Assembly: GCA_023418505.1 (NCBI GenBank)
Contig: JAEZZR010000002.1
Span: forward strand, 70,346-134,345
Direction of reading: 5' to 3'
Length of the DNA: 64,000 bases
Source of the DNA: Actinomycetes bacterium
Lineage (GTDB): Bacteria; Actinomycetota; Actinomycetes; Mycobacteriales; Mycobacteriaceae
Positions 16,168-24,512 of this stretch are shown piece after piece (positions within the stretch are counted from its first letter, which is position 1; each line of letters opens with the position of its first letter). Both the position numbers and the translations under genes were made by a program. Under the pieces are notes generated by a model. The model had not been told where the DNA came from, made no database searches, and worked only from the letters and a program-made list of their open reading frames with translations.

Positions 16168-17013
16168 ATGCAGAATCATTCGAATCGACATTCCCGTGCG
16201 ACCCCAGAGTCTGTTTCCTCCCCGGAGTCCGTCACCTTGAGTATCGACAATCTCACCGTCTCTTACGGCACGCGGAAGGTGCTCTCGAATGCGACGATTA
16301 CTCCCGTGGAAACTGGAACTATTGCCGGCATCATCGGCCCGAATGCCACTGGTAAATCCACGTTGCTAAAAACTATTGCTGGGATTAAGAAAGCTGACGA
16401 CGGAAAAGTCACCCTATCCGTCAACGGCCAGGCTCTCTCGTCGAAAGCGAAGAAAAGCGCGATCGGCTACGTGCCACAGGATTTTTTGTCTAGCGCTGCG
16501 CTCACCGCGTTCGAATCTGTGCTGATCGCGGCCCGGCGCCACACAAGCACGCACAACCGCCTCCTTCTCAGCATCGGCAAAGAACCCCTCCATGCCGTGG
16601 CAGCTGTCCTCGAGCGCCTCGGGATCACGCACCTCTCCGATCGATATATCGGCGAACTATCCGGTGGCCAGCGCCAATTAATTGCTATCGCGCAGATGCT
16701 CGTGCGCCAGCCAGCGGTCATGCTGCTGGATGAACCAACCTCAGCTTTGGATCTGCGCCACCAGGTGGAGCTACTGCAAACCATTCGCCACGAGGTTGCC
16801 ACTCGGTCGTGCCTCGCGCTAGTCGCGATTCATGATCTGAATCTTGCGGCACGCTATTGCGATTATCTGATTGTGCTCAGTGGCCAGCACATCGCAGCCG
16901 AAGGCCGCCCGAAAGACATCATTTCCTCTGAATTGCTCGAGGAGGTCTACGGCTTCCGCGCCCGAGTTTTAGACGACCAGGGTACGCCGGTAGTGTCCCC
17001 CGTCGTAAGCTAA
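16168..17013 (+). CDS. FecE-type ABC transporter ATP-binding protein
   Basis: The 281-residue ATPase has Walker A GPNATGKST (residues 57-65; Ala-Thr replaces the usual Gly-Ser/Ala), signature LSGGQRQLIAIA, Walker B VMLLDEPTSALD and the switch His in AIHDLNLAARYC. It energises the importer encoded by the two preceding genes. An N-terminal extension of about 22 polar residues precedes the first strand. Start ATG 16168 has AAGGGG 5 bp upstream. Confidence 0.93.
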   Translation: MQNHSNRHSRATPESVSSPESVTLSIDNLTVSYGTRKVLSNATITPVETGTIAGIIGPNATGKSTLLKTIAGIKKADDGKVTLSVNGQALSSKAKKSAIGYVPQDFLSSAALTAFESVLIAARRHTSTHNRLLLSIGKEPLHAVAAVLERLGITHLSDRYIGELSGGQRQLIAIAQMLVRQPAVMLLDEPTSALDLRHQVELLQTIRHEVATRSCLALVAIHDLNLAARYCDYLIVLSGQHIAAEGRPKDIISSELLEEVYGFRARVLDDQGTPVVSPVVS

Positions 17014-17091
17014 ATCCACGTACCAACCTACCTACCAACTCAAGTAACAACACTGCCCCATTACCATCCACACAGATTTGGAGAGCCCACC

Positions 17092-18081
17092 ATGGTGTCG
17101 CTGAGCGAAGTCCTGATTGGTTTCGGCTCGGTGGCGATCATCATTGTGGTGGGGTGGCTGGTGGCGCGGCGTGGACTGCTGGGCGCGCACGGTGCGCAGG
17201 CACTGAACATGACGGTGTACTGGGTGGCACTGCCGTGCATGTTGGTCAGCACGCTGGCTACCGCTGATGTGGGGCATGTGTTTGGTAGCCAGTTTGGAGT
17301 AGCTGCGCTGTCGGCGCTCGCGGTGATGGCGGTGTATCTGCTGGTCGCACCACGTTTGGTACAGCAGCGTTCCACGACCGCGGTGGTTGGCGGCATGGCG
17401 GCGAGCTACAACAACGTTGCGAATCTGGGTATCCCAATCGCTGCCGCCGTATTGCACGACACCACCGCCGTGATCCCCGCGCTGATCTTCCAGATTGCGT
17501 TCTACGCGCCGATTTGCCTCACGGTGATGGACATTCTGGAATCCCGCCACTCCTCTGGAGGTGCTTTACGACGGGTGCGTCTGCGCGACAGCTTGCTCAC
17601 TCCCCTGCGCAATCCCATTTTCCTCGCTGCGATGACAGGCTTGGTGATTGGTTTGGCACGCACTCGCTTCGAGCCGATCGCGAATTTCCCGGAGCATCCC
17701 GCTTCGGCGCTGGTTCTCAAACCCGTAGAACTGCTCAGTGGCGCAGCTGTACCGATGGCGTTACTTGCGTTCGGTGCGAGTTTGGCGGGAGCTCCTGCTT
17801 TACGACGGGGAATCTCCCCACGCCGGGCAGTCGCGCTGTCCACGCTGGGCAAAAACATTTTGCAACCTGCACTTGCGGCTGCGATCGGCTATTTCCTCTT
17901 TGGACTCACCGATCATGCGTTGCTTTCCGTGGTGGTCGTCGCTGCGCTGCCTACAGCACAAAATGTCTATACGTTTGCTTCGCGGTTTGGGATGAATACC
18001 GTACAAGCACGGGACACTGGCATCGTGACCACTCTGAGCTGTGTACCTGTGATCCTGCTTATTGCGTTGGTGCTGGGCTAG
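17092..18081 (+). CDS. AEC-family transporter (auxin efflux carrier-like)
   Basis: A 329-residue membrane protein with about ten hydrophobic segments arranged as two five-helix halves, with the AEC patterns NMTVYWVALPCMLVSTL, ASYNNVANLGIPIA and LPTAQNVYTFASRFG. Bacterial AEC proteins move malate, malonate or amino acids; the substrate cannot be told. GGAGAGCCCACC precedes the ATG. Two copies of GCTTTACGACG lie in it (17563 and 17797). It is 78 bp downstream of the ABC importer and may be separately transcribed. Confidence 0.88.
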   Translation: MVSLSEVLIGFGSVAIIIVVGWLVARRGLLGAHGAQALNMTVYWVALPCMLVSTLATADVGHVFGSQFGVAALSALAVMAVYLLVAPRLVQQRSTTAVVGGMAASYNNVANLGIPIAAAVLHDTTAVIPALIFQIAFYAPICLTVMDILESRHSSGGALRRVRLRDSLLTPLRNPIFLAAMTGLVIGLARTRFEPIANFPEHPASALVLKPVELLSGAAVPMALLAFGASLAGAPALRRGISPRRAVALSTLGKNILQPALAAAIGYFLFGLTDHALLSVVVVAALPTAQNVYTFASRFGMNTVQARDTGIVTTLSCVPVILLIALVLG

Positions 18082-18143
18082 GAGCTGGAACTGCTAGCGC
18101 TGCCCCGACATGCGAACAGCGGTTTTGTCTATCCTGGGTGAGC

Positions 18144-18944
18144 ATGGACTTCCTTTCGCGTCTATTAGCAGTTGATCCGGCCTCACCTCGGCTGGTTTGT
18201 TATGACGAAACCACAGGCGGTCGCACCGATATGTCCGGTACCACGTTGGATAACTGGGCTAGCAAGATCGCCAATTTCATGGTGGCTGAATTAGAGCTCG
18301 AACCTGGCGATACTGTGGTGTTGGATCTGCCCGCTACCTGGCAGGCGCTGTGCATCATTTTGGGAGCCCAACGCGCCGGTGTTCGCATCATCACTGCTGC
18401 TGATGCTGCCGATTCCGAGGAGCCTTTCGCCATTTTCACCGTGGTGGATCGCGCGGATTCCTGGGCTTCTACCTGCGAGGACGCCTACATCGTGGTGGTA
18501 ACCGATGATGTTTTTGGACGTGGCGTTGTGGAATGCGGGATTTCGCTTCCCGACGGAGCAATCGACTTCGGCCCCGAAGTCCGCCTACAGCCTGATGCTT
18601 ATTTGGGCATATTCGACGTGAAAAATGACACCACCGCGGCACTCATTGGCGCCTTATCCACCGCTGAGATCAATAAAATGGCCAGCGACTCCACCCGAGC
18701 GAATGCGCAAACGAGCACCAGCGAAAGCGAATCACTACGCCTAGTCAGCTGGGGGTGGCAAGATCCGACCACCTTAAGCAACGATCAGTTGGCAGAGTTT
18801 GTTGCCGGGGCACTGTGTTACCCGTGGCTGAATAATGGGTGCGCTATCGTCGTGCGCAAAAATCCTGAGGTCGATGCTGAAGCGCAAAGTGCACGGCTGC
18901 ATCGCATTGCCGAGGTAGAGAAAGCAACGATCGCCGGCACTTAG
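18144..18944 (+). CDS. TIGR03089-family protein
   Basis: A 266-residue protein starting MDFLSRLLAVDPASPRLVCYD, with LDNWASKIANFMV and LDLPATWQ that recall the N-terminal part of AMP-binding enzymes, as in the actinobacterial TIGR03089 family. The AMP-binding signature and the C-terminal domain of true adenylating enzymes are missing, so catalysis is doubtful. In mycobacteria and corynebacteria relatives lie beside envelope genes. GTG at 18138 is a possible alternative start. Function unknown. Confidence 0.75.
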   Translation: MDFLSRLLAVDPASPRLVCYDETTGGRTDMSGTTLDNWASKIANFMVAELELEPGDTVVLDLPATWQALCIILGAQRAGVRIITAADAADSEEPFAIFTVVDRADSWASTCEDAYIVVVTDDVFGRGVVECGISLPDGAIDFGPEVRLQPDAYLGIFDVKNDTTAALIGALSTAEINKMASDSTRANAQTSTSESESLRLVSWGWQDPTTLSNDQLAEFVAGALCYPWLNNGCAIVVRKNPEVDAEAQSARLHRIAEVEKATIAGT

Positions 18945-18965
18945 GTTTCAGGGCCAGTCTCGCGC

Positions 18966-19481
18966 CTAACCTAGCAGGCTCTCTTTGAGTTTGCGGTCCT
19001 TTTCCAGGACGGCGTTTTTCATCTGCTCTTGGTATTTCTCCATGGCAACGATCAACTTGGGCTCCCCTGCAGAGAGAATCCGCACCGCCAGCAAACCGGC
19101 GTTCTTCGCGCCACCGACGCTGACCGTAGCCACGGGAACCCCAGCTGGCATCTGCACGATTGACAGCAAAGAATCAATGCCCTCGAGATTTTCTAACGGG
19201 CGTGGCACACCAATCACCGGCAGCGGCGTGGCTGCTGCCACCATGCCAGGCAGGTGGGCTGCACCACCTGCACCAGCGATAATGCACTTCAAGCCACGAT
19301 CAGCAGCCGTGGACGCGTATTCCAGCATCCGCTCTGGAGTGCGATGCGCAGAGACCACCCCCACTTCAAAGCGAATACCAAACTCAGCGAGCACTTCTGC
19401 TGCTGGGCGCATGGTTGGCCAATCCGAATCGCTGCCCATGATCAAACCGACCAAGGGTTGCTCTGAATTTTGCTCACTCAC
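18966..19481 (-). CDS. purE: N5-carboxyaminoimidazole ribonucleotide mutase
   Basis: PurE moves the carboxyl group of N5-CAIR to give CAIR in purine synthesis. The 171-residue product shows GLIMGSDSDWPTM, VSAHRTPERM, IAGAGGAAHLPGMVA and the DSLLSIVQMP segment. A GTG at 19481, 2 bp after the purK stop and with GAAGGGA about 10 bp before it, is chosen as the start. The loop usually VPxPLKYLDG reads VPRPLENLEG. The order purK-purE is the standard corynebacterial arrangement. Confidence 0.95.
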   Translation of the reverse strand: MSEQNSEQPLVGLIMGSDSDWPTMRPAAEVLAEFGIRFEVGVVSAHRTPERMLEYASTAADRGLKCIIAGAGGAAHLPGMVAAATPLPVIGVPRPLENLEGIDSLLSIVQMPAGVPVATVSVGGAKNAGLLAVRILSAGEPKLIVAMEKYQEQMKNAVLEKDRKLKESLLG

Positions 19482-19483
19482 TG

Positions 19484-20800
19484 TTAGTTGTTCCCTTCGG
19501 ATTGATCGTGCCAAACGCCATCAACGATATAGCCTGCAGCTAGCTCAGCGATTTCACGCAGCCGTGCCACACCGGCTTCGGAAGCATCATCGCCGCAAAT
19601 ATTGACATGCCCCATCTTGCGGCCAGGACGCCATCCCTTGCCGTACCAGTGAATTTTCACCTCTGGGAAGCGCTGCCACACCGCAGCAAAGCGTTGCGCC
19701 AAAGGTAGCTCTGGATCGACTTCGCCACCCAGGGTATTGCGCATCACCGTCACTGGAGCCACAGTTTGCGTGGCTCCCAATGGGTAGTCCAACACTGCGC
19801 GTAAGTGCTGTTCGAACTGGTCAGTAACGCACCCGTCTTGAGTCCAGTGCCCGGTATTATGTGGGCGCATAGCAAGCTCGTTGACGAAGATTTGCGGCTG
19901 GCCTGCGTCGTCAAGCACTTCGAAAAGCTCGACCGCAAGCACACCTGTCACGCCCAGCGATTCGGCGATGCGCACCGAGAGTTCTTCAGCCTCCTGGCGT
20001 AACTCATCGCTCATATCCGGCGCGGGTGCGATGGCCTCGACACAAATGCCGTCTTTCTGCACCGACTGCAAAACCGGCCACGGCTGCACCTGCCCGGAAG
20101 GGGTGCGTGCACACATGGCAGAAAGCTCACGACGGAGGGCAACTTTCTTCTCCGCCATCAGTGGCACGCCTTGATCGAGTAGGTCTTGAACCAGTTCGGT
20201 GCGGCCTGGGGCTGAACCTTCGGCGGTGGAATCGTCCGCGACCGGGAACCACACGCCATGACCATCGTAGCCACCCCGGCGCGCCTTCAAACACACCTGG
20301 CCGTCTACCTGGTCGGCGAATTGCTGCGCATCTTCCACCGACTCGATCTGAGCAAACGGCGGCACGGGCGCACCGATCTCGGCGAGTTTCTGGCGCATCA
20401 GCAACTTATCTTGGGCATAAATTAACGCCTGCGGGCCGGGTTGAACGGAGATGTTCTGGCTCTGCAGGCGTTGGAGGAATTCGTTGGGGACGTGTTCGTG
20501 GTCGAAGGTCACCGCATCGGCGCCGGCAGCGACCTTTTGCACGTCGGCTTCGTTTTTATAGTCACCGATGGTCACATCAGCGCATACTTGTGCGGCACTG
20601 GCGGAGTGATCGGCGGCAAGCAATCGAACAGTCTGTCCCAGTTCAATCGCTGCGGTTTGCATCATTCGTGCCAGCTGGCCGTCACCAATAACTGCCACTA
20701 CTGGCGAACCCGGCGCGTGCTGGGGAGGCAGCTCTGGCTGGCGCTCTGAATGCTCGGTGCTGATTTGGTCTGTGTTCGTCTGTTTCACGTTCGAAGCCAC
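19484..20800 (-). CDS. purK: 5-(carboxyamino)imidazole ribonucleotide synthase
   Basis: PurK makes N5-CAIR from AIR, bicarbonate and ATP. The 438-residue ATP-grasp protein has VVAVIGDGQLARMM, FDHEHVPNEFLQ, LKARRGGYDGHGVW and VNELAMRPHNTGHWTQDGC, the metal- and ATP-binding end signature. About 32 N-terminal residues are polar and poorly conserved, so a later start is possible. It is coupled to purE 2 bp downstream. Confidence 0.96.
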   Translation of the reverse strand: MASNVKQTNTDQISTEHSERQPELPPQHAPGSPVVAVIGDGQLARMMQTAAIELGQTVRLLAADHSASAAQVCADVTIGDYKNEADVQKVAAGADAVTFDHEHVPNEFLQRLQSQNISVQPGPQALIYAQDKLLMRQKLAEIGAPVPPFAQIESVEDAQQFADQVDGQVCLKARRGGYDGHGVWFPVADDSTAEGSAPGRTELVQDLLDQGVPLMAEKKVALRRELSAMCARTPSGQVQPWPVLQSVQKDGICVEAIAPAPDMSDELRQEAEELSVRIAESLGVTGVLAVELFEVLDDAGQPQIFVNELAMRPHNTGHWTQDGCVTDQFEQHLRAVLDYPLGATQTVAPVTVMRNTLGGEVDPELPLAQRFAAVWQRFPEVKIHWYGKGWRPGRKMGHVNICGDDASEAGVARLREIAELAAGYIVDGVWHDQSEGNN

Positions 20801-20847
20801 GGTGCCATCATAACGGGACAGCCGGATTTCCTTGAGCGAAACCGAAT

Positions 20848-20871
20848 CACACTACAGCTCACGCTACAGCT
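20848..20871. repeat. 12-bp tandem duplication at the stop of the PH-domain gene
   Basis: CACACTACAGCT (20848-20859) and CACGCTACAGCT (20860-20871) are adjacent and differ by one base. The second holds the gene's TAG stop (minus strand) and the first supplies an in-frame TAG 12 bp later. Confidence 0.85.
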
Positions 20872-21373
20872 GCTGGATGGCCTGTCGGATAGCTTTTGCT
20901 ACTTTGCGGGGTTTGGGGATCCCGTCGATAGCTATCGGCACCCCATAGGGATAGACGGTGAGCACCACGGATTTCTTCTGCTTTTCAACGTTGCCAATCG
21001 AACGCAGATCATAAATCGTGCAGTGGCGCCGGAACACGCCTTGGCGCAGGATGATCTGAAAATTCGTGACTACCAACCGGTGCGACAGCCATTCCGCGGT
21101 AGGTTTCGCAGCCCGCCACGCAGCCAGGATGAGCCACAGCGCAATCAGGCCGGTGCGCAACGGCGAGCCGCCCGCCGTCGGATCAGCTGCCATTGCCTCT
21201 GCAGGACCGGCAAACACCGAATGATCCATTAGCCCAATGATCAGCCAAATCACACCGGTGAGCGCCAGCACTTCCAGCAACGGCCACAACAATTGAGAAA
21301 AGTTTGGATTGGTATCAACGATGACGTATTCGCCTTCATGCATATGCGCCCACGGAAATTGCTGCTGTGCCAT
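20864..21373 (-). CDS. PH-domain (bPH2-like) membrane protein
   Basis: The 169-residue protein has two transmembrane segments (about residues 30-48 and 72-88), then a domain with SHRLVVTNFQIILRQGVFRRHCTIYDLRSIGNVEKQ-like order, the pattern of bacterial PH domains (YxxT/VTNxRII). No enzyme role is known; such proteins are common near purEK in Corynebacterium and Mycobacterium. It lies 63 bp upstream of purK on the same strand. Confidence 0.85.
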   Translation of the reverse strand: MAQQQFPWAHMHEGEYVIVDTNPNFSQLLWPLLEVLALTGVIWLIIGLMDHSVFAGPAEAMAADPTAGGSPLRTGLIALWLILAAWRAAKPTAEWLSHRLVVTNFQIILRQGVFRRHCTIYDLRSIGNVEKQKKSVVLTVYPYGVPIAIDGIPKPRKVAKAIRQAIQQL

Positions 21374-21445
21374 CGTTGCTACCCTCCTACTCGAATTTGC
21401 TGCTTCTGCTCGAACTTAAGCCACCTAAACTATGCTGGCTAAACC

Positions 21446-22111
21446 ATGAGCCAACATACTCTGATTCTGGCGTCGTCTTCACCTTCGCGTCGGCAGGTGC
21501 TGCGTTCTGGTGGCGTAGAACCCCTGATTATCAGCCCTGGCATTGATGAAGATGCCTTGCTGCACTCCCTGGCCGATCAGCCGGCTGCGCACAAGGTTGC
21601 TGCATTGGCGCGCAGTAAAGCGCACGCGGTAATCGAGCAGTTGGCGCCCGATCAGCACCCGGAACTCGCAGTAGGTGGCGGGCGGATCATTGTGGTGGCG
21701 TGCGATTCTATGCTGCTTTACGACGGGGAACTATCCGGCAAACCATATACGGAAACAGAAACTATTCGGCGTTGGCAGCTCCAGCGTGGCAAAGCCGCTG
21801 AATTGCTCACTGGCCACTGCGTGATCGAAGCAGAGGTTACGGATGGCGAGGTCACCCAGCTGCGCCAACACTGTGAAACCATTGCCACCACAGTGCACTT
21901 CGGCTCCCCTACTAATGCTGATATTGCTGTCTACGCGGCTACCGGTGAGCCATTGGGCTGCGCCGGAGCGTTCACCTTGGAGGCACTGGGCGGCTGGTTC
22001 ATCGACCGCATCGAAGGCGACACCACAAGCGTGCTCGGCCTTTCGCTGCCACTGCTGCGTCGCACGCTAAACGGATGGGGTTATCAGGTTTCGGAATTTT
22101 GGCGGGACTAA
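21446..22111 (+). CDS. maf: Maf-family nucleoside-triphosphate pyrophosphatase
   Basis: Maf proteins hydrolyse non-canonical or selected NTPs to NMPs. The 221-residue protein starts LILASSSPSRRQVLRSGGVEP, has KAHAVIEQL, the CDSMLLYDGELSGKP active-site block and ends EFWRD. The usual catalytic Asp of AADT/ACDS is present as CDS. The D-G-E-L/L-Y-D stretch contains GCTTTACGACG. Divergent from the PH gene; followed by the terminator of the opposite gene. Confidence 0.93.
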   Translation: MSQHTLILASSSPSRRQVLRSGGVEPLIISPGIDEDALLHSLADQPAAHKVAALARSKAHAVIEQLAPDQHPELAVGGGRIIVVACDSMLLYDGELSGKPYTETETIRRWQLQRGKAAELLTGHCVIEAEVTDGEVTQLRQHCETIATTVHFGSPTNADIAVYAATGEPLGCAGAFTLEALGGWFIDRIEGDTTSVLGLSLPLLRRTLNGWGYQVSEFWRD

Positions 22112-22124
22112 GAACCACAACCAA

Positions 22125-22153
22125 TAAAAAAGCTCCCACCAATCGGCGGGAGC
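22125..22153 (-). terminator. Terminator of the ATP-grasp gene
   Basis: GGCTCCCGCC and GGTGGGAGC form a stem on the minus strand, followed by TTTTTTA. It stops transcription between the ATP-grasp gene and maf. Confidence 0.88.
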
Positions 22154-22186
22154 CTAAACGCTAACAGTTGCTTAGCTTGTTGCTGA

Positions 22187-23242
22187 TTACTTAGCTTCGC
22201 AGCGCGTGATCGCTTCGTCAGCCACCATTTCCTGGATGCCCATGTCCAGTTCAGAGGTAAAGCCCACGCAAGAGCAGTTGATTTCACCTAGGACGTAGGT
22301 GTCTTCGCCGTCTTCTCCGTCGGCAAGCATGAAATCGGCAGTCCAGATCAATGGGATGTTGTCGCCGCCGAGCTTCTCTGCAATTACCGGGCGAGCTTCG
22401 GCGAACATGTCGATCAGTTCCTGCCACTGTTCTGGCTTGTCGTAGGAGTACTTCGCACCAGAGAACAGCGTGGCCGAGAAGTTATCGCCACCGGCAGCTG
22501 GCTTCTTGTGGACCACGAATACTGGGTGTGGGCCGACCAGCAGAATGCGGATTTCGCCTTCCACGATGCGAGGCATGAAGCGCATATCTACCAGCATGCC
22601 GTTGTCGCCGATAATGTACTGGTCACAGAAGTCCATGAACTCGCCTAGTTCGCGAATTTCGGTGTGGTTATCCACGGCCTCAGTGCACTTCAACTTCGTA
22701 TCCAGTGGCAGTGCGGTGCCTGGTTCTACCTTGGCGGCGAGTTCCTTATCTTCTAGCTGCACGCGCCAGATGCCGGAACCCGTGGAGCCACGGTTTTGCT
22801 TCAGCACACGCTCGCCGTACGACAGCGAGGTTGGGAAGGTCTGGTGGAAGCTTTCGACGTCGTAGTAAGCGGCAGTGTCCGCAGGTACCAAGTCGGTGTC
22901 GTTGAGCTTAACCAGCGCGTCCTTTGCGCCGTAGGCCATCATCTCTTCTGGGGTAGACATGCCTACTAGGCCGGCTTCGTTGCTCAACTTGGTTAGCAAG
23001 TTGAAGTAGCCCTTTTCGCCACCTGGGATGTTGCCTGGGTTTACGCGGGAGATGTAGCCGTCGAAGTTTGCCGAAACATAGTCGAACAATGCTTCGGACC
23101 ACTCTGGACGGTAGTAAACCACCTCTGCGTTCCAGCCCTTTGCCTTGATGGCGTTGACGATTGGCATGGTGTCTTTACGGTGGCCGTCGAAGTACTTGTC
23201 TGATCCGCCTTCAACTTCGAATACCACGATGCTTTGCTTCAA
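22187..23242 (-). CDS. ATP-grasp-like protein, Cj0069 family, function unknown
   Basis: A 351-residue protein with the ATP-grasp order: an N-terminal lobe (YFDGHRKDTMPIVNAIKAKG), VLKQNRGSTGSGIWRV (the nucleotide-binding glycine loop) near residue 152 and VLGEINCSCVGF near 330, where the last strand should carry acidic and Asn residues for Mg-ATP. It resembles the Cj0069 group, for which no reaction is established. A TTG start at 23242 is preferred because AAGGAG lies 6 bp before it; the longer frame to 23269 lacks a site. A perfect 16-bp palindrome lies 75 bp upstream. AGCTAAG is repeated at the stop. Confidence 0.7.
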   Translation of the reverse strand: MKQSIVVFEVEGGSDKYFDGHRKDTMPIVNAIKAKGWNAEVVYYRPEWSEALFDYVSANFDGYISRVNPGNIPGGEKGYFNLLTKLSNEAGLVGMSTPEEMMAYGAKDALVKLNDTDLVPADTAAYYDVESFHQTFPTSLSYGERVLKQNRGSTGSGIWRVQLEDKELAAKVEPGTALPLDTKLKCTEAVDNHTEIRELGEFMDFCDQYIIGDNGMLVDMRFMPRIVEGEIRILLVGPHPVFVVHKKPAAGGDNFSATLFSGAKYSYDKPEQWQELIDMFAEARPVIAEKLGGDNIPLIWTADFMLADGEDGEDTYVLGEINCSCVGFTSELDMGIQEMVADEAITRCEAK

Positions 23243-23316
23243 CTTGCACTCCTTCGCACTGCGGCGCACATGGGTTTTTCCAGCGCCGGTTGGGAAATAA
23301 AAATCTAAAACAACCT

Positions 23317-23332
23317 CTTAAAATATTTTAAG
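23317..23332. promoter_or_regulatory. Perfect 16-bp palindrome, candidate operator
   Basis: CTTAAAATATTTTAAG is a perfect palindrome in an A+T-rich stretch between the divergent ATP-grasp and sulfurtransferase genes. It is closer to the ATP-grasp gene and could be the binding site of a dimeric regulator. I do not recognise it as a known corynebacterial box. Confidence 0.5.
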
Positions 23333-23391
23333 GTGCAAATTTCGCAGATGCAGCATGCGCGATGTGCTGAGCTTCGAAATTCACCCCCGAA

Positions 23392-23407
23392 TGTGATCTA
23401 AGTCAAG
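23392..23407. promoter_or_regulatory. Candidate GlxR (CRP-like) site
   Basis: TGTGATCTAAGTCAAG matches 14 of 16 positions of the GlxR consensus TGTGA-N2-TA-N2-TCACA. It lies 113 bp before the sulfurtransferase-glpK unit; carbon control of glpK would fit. Confidence 0.5.
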
Positions 23408-23519
23408 TTTCCAACCTGCCTGAGACCCTGGGAATACTGAACGCAGTTTCCTACCCTTCTAAGGCAACCCGTAGACTAGCCGTACAACACGAATAATTTT
23501 TCCTAGCAGGAGCAATAAC

Positions 23520-24506
23520 ATGCCGGTACCAGCGGATCCGAACCCCGAGTTCGCGCAGTATGCTCACCCCGAACGGGTGGTGTCTAGCCAGTGGTTAGCT
23601 AGCAATCTGGGAAGCCCTGGGCTTCGCGTGGTGGAATCCGACGAGGATATGTTGCTCTACGACATCGGCCACATCCCCGGCGCGGTTCGCATTGATTGGC
23701 ATCGCGATCTGAACGATCCCACCGTGCGCGATTACATCGACGCCGAGTCTTTTGCGCAGCTGATGCGCTCGAAGGGCATTTCTCGCGACGATACCGTGGT
23801 GATTTATGGCGATAAGTCCAACTGGTGGGCGGCTTATACCCTTTGGGTTTTCGAGCTTTTCGGCCACCCAGATGTGCGTCTACTCAATGGCGGTCGCGAT
23901 GCGTGGATGGCTGAGGAACGCGAAACCAGCTTCGATACCCCGTCGTACGCCGAATCTGATTACCCGGTTCCCGAGCGGTTAGATGCCCAGCTCCGCGTCT
24001 CTTCCGCGCAGGTGCGTGAATTATTAGATGAAGCTGCCGACGACGACGCGCAACCGGCCGCCGCTTTGCTCGACGTGCGTACTTTCGAGGAATACGTCGG
24101 CCATCGCACGCATATGGTGGATTACCCACAAGAAGGCGTGCTGCGCGGTGGCCATATTCCTACTGCGGTGAATGTGCCGTGGAATCTTGCGGTGCATCCT
24201 AATTCGCGGTTTAAGTCTTACGACGAGCTGGTGGAGATCTACCAGAAATACGCTACTGGCGGCTCTAGCGCTGATGCGGCTGGCTCTGCTGCCGGCGCCA
24301 ATAGCGAAGGCACCATCGTCTATTGCCGTATTGGCGAGCGCAGTGCGCATACCTGGTTTGTGTTGACCTACCTGTTGGGCTGGAAGAATGTCCGTAATTA
24401 TGACGGCTCGTGGGTGGAATGGGGCAACATGATCCGCGTGCCTATCACCCAGGGCAAGGAACCAGGATCCGCTACCGAGGCCGTTTCGCGAGTTCGAGGC
24501 AAATAA
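23520..24506 (+). CDS. sseA: Thiosulfate/3-mercaptopyruvate sulfurtransferase (two-domain rhodanese)
   Basis: A 328-residue protein with an inactive N-terminal rhodanese domain (VVSSQWLASNLGSPGLRVVE, HIPGAVRIDWHRDLND) and an active C-terminal one with the loop CRIGERS (Cys near residue 268). The CRxGERS loop is typical of thiosulfate sulfurtransferases (mycobacterial CysA2/SseA type). GCAGGAGC lies 8 bp before the ATG. It is 6 bp from glpK, so the two are co-transcribed, an unexplained pairing. Confidence 0.93.
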   Translation: MPVPADPNPEFAQYAHPERVVSSQWLASNLGSPGLRVVESDEDMLLYDIGHIPGAVRIDWHRDLNDPTVRDYIDAESFAQLMRSKGISRDDTVVIYGDKSNWWAAYTLWVFELFGHPDVRLLNGGRDAWMAEERETSFDTPSYAESDYPVPERLDAQLRVSSAQVRELLDEAADDDAQPAAALLDVRTFEEYVGHRTHMVDYPQEGVLRGGHIPTAVNVPWNLAVHPNSRFKSYDELVEIYQKYATGGSSADAAGSAAGANSEGTIVYCRIGERSAHTWFVLTYLLGWKNVRNYDGSWVEWGNMIRVPITQGKEPGSATEAVSRVRGK

Positions 24507-24512
24507 TTCACC

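Noticed and set aside
17032..17550. Minus-strand 172-residue frame opposite the AEC gene
   Set aside because: Shadow with His/Arg/Gln-rich composition, no start site or family pattern.
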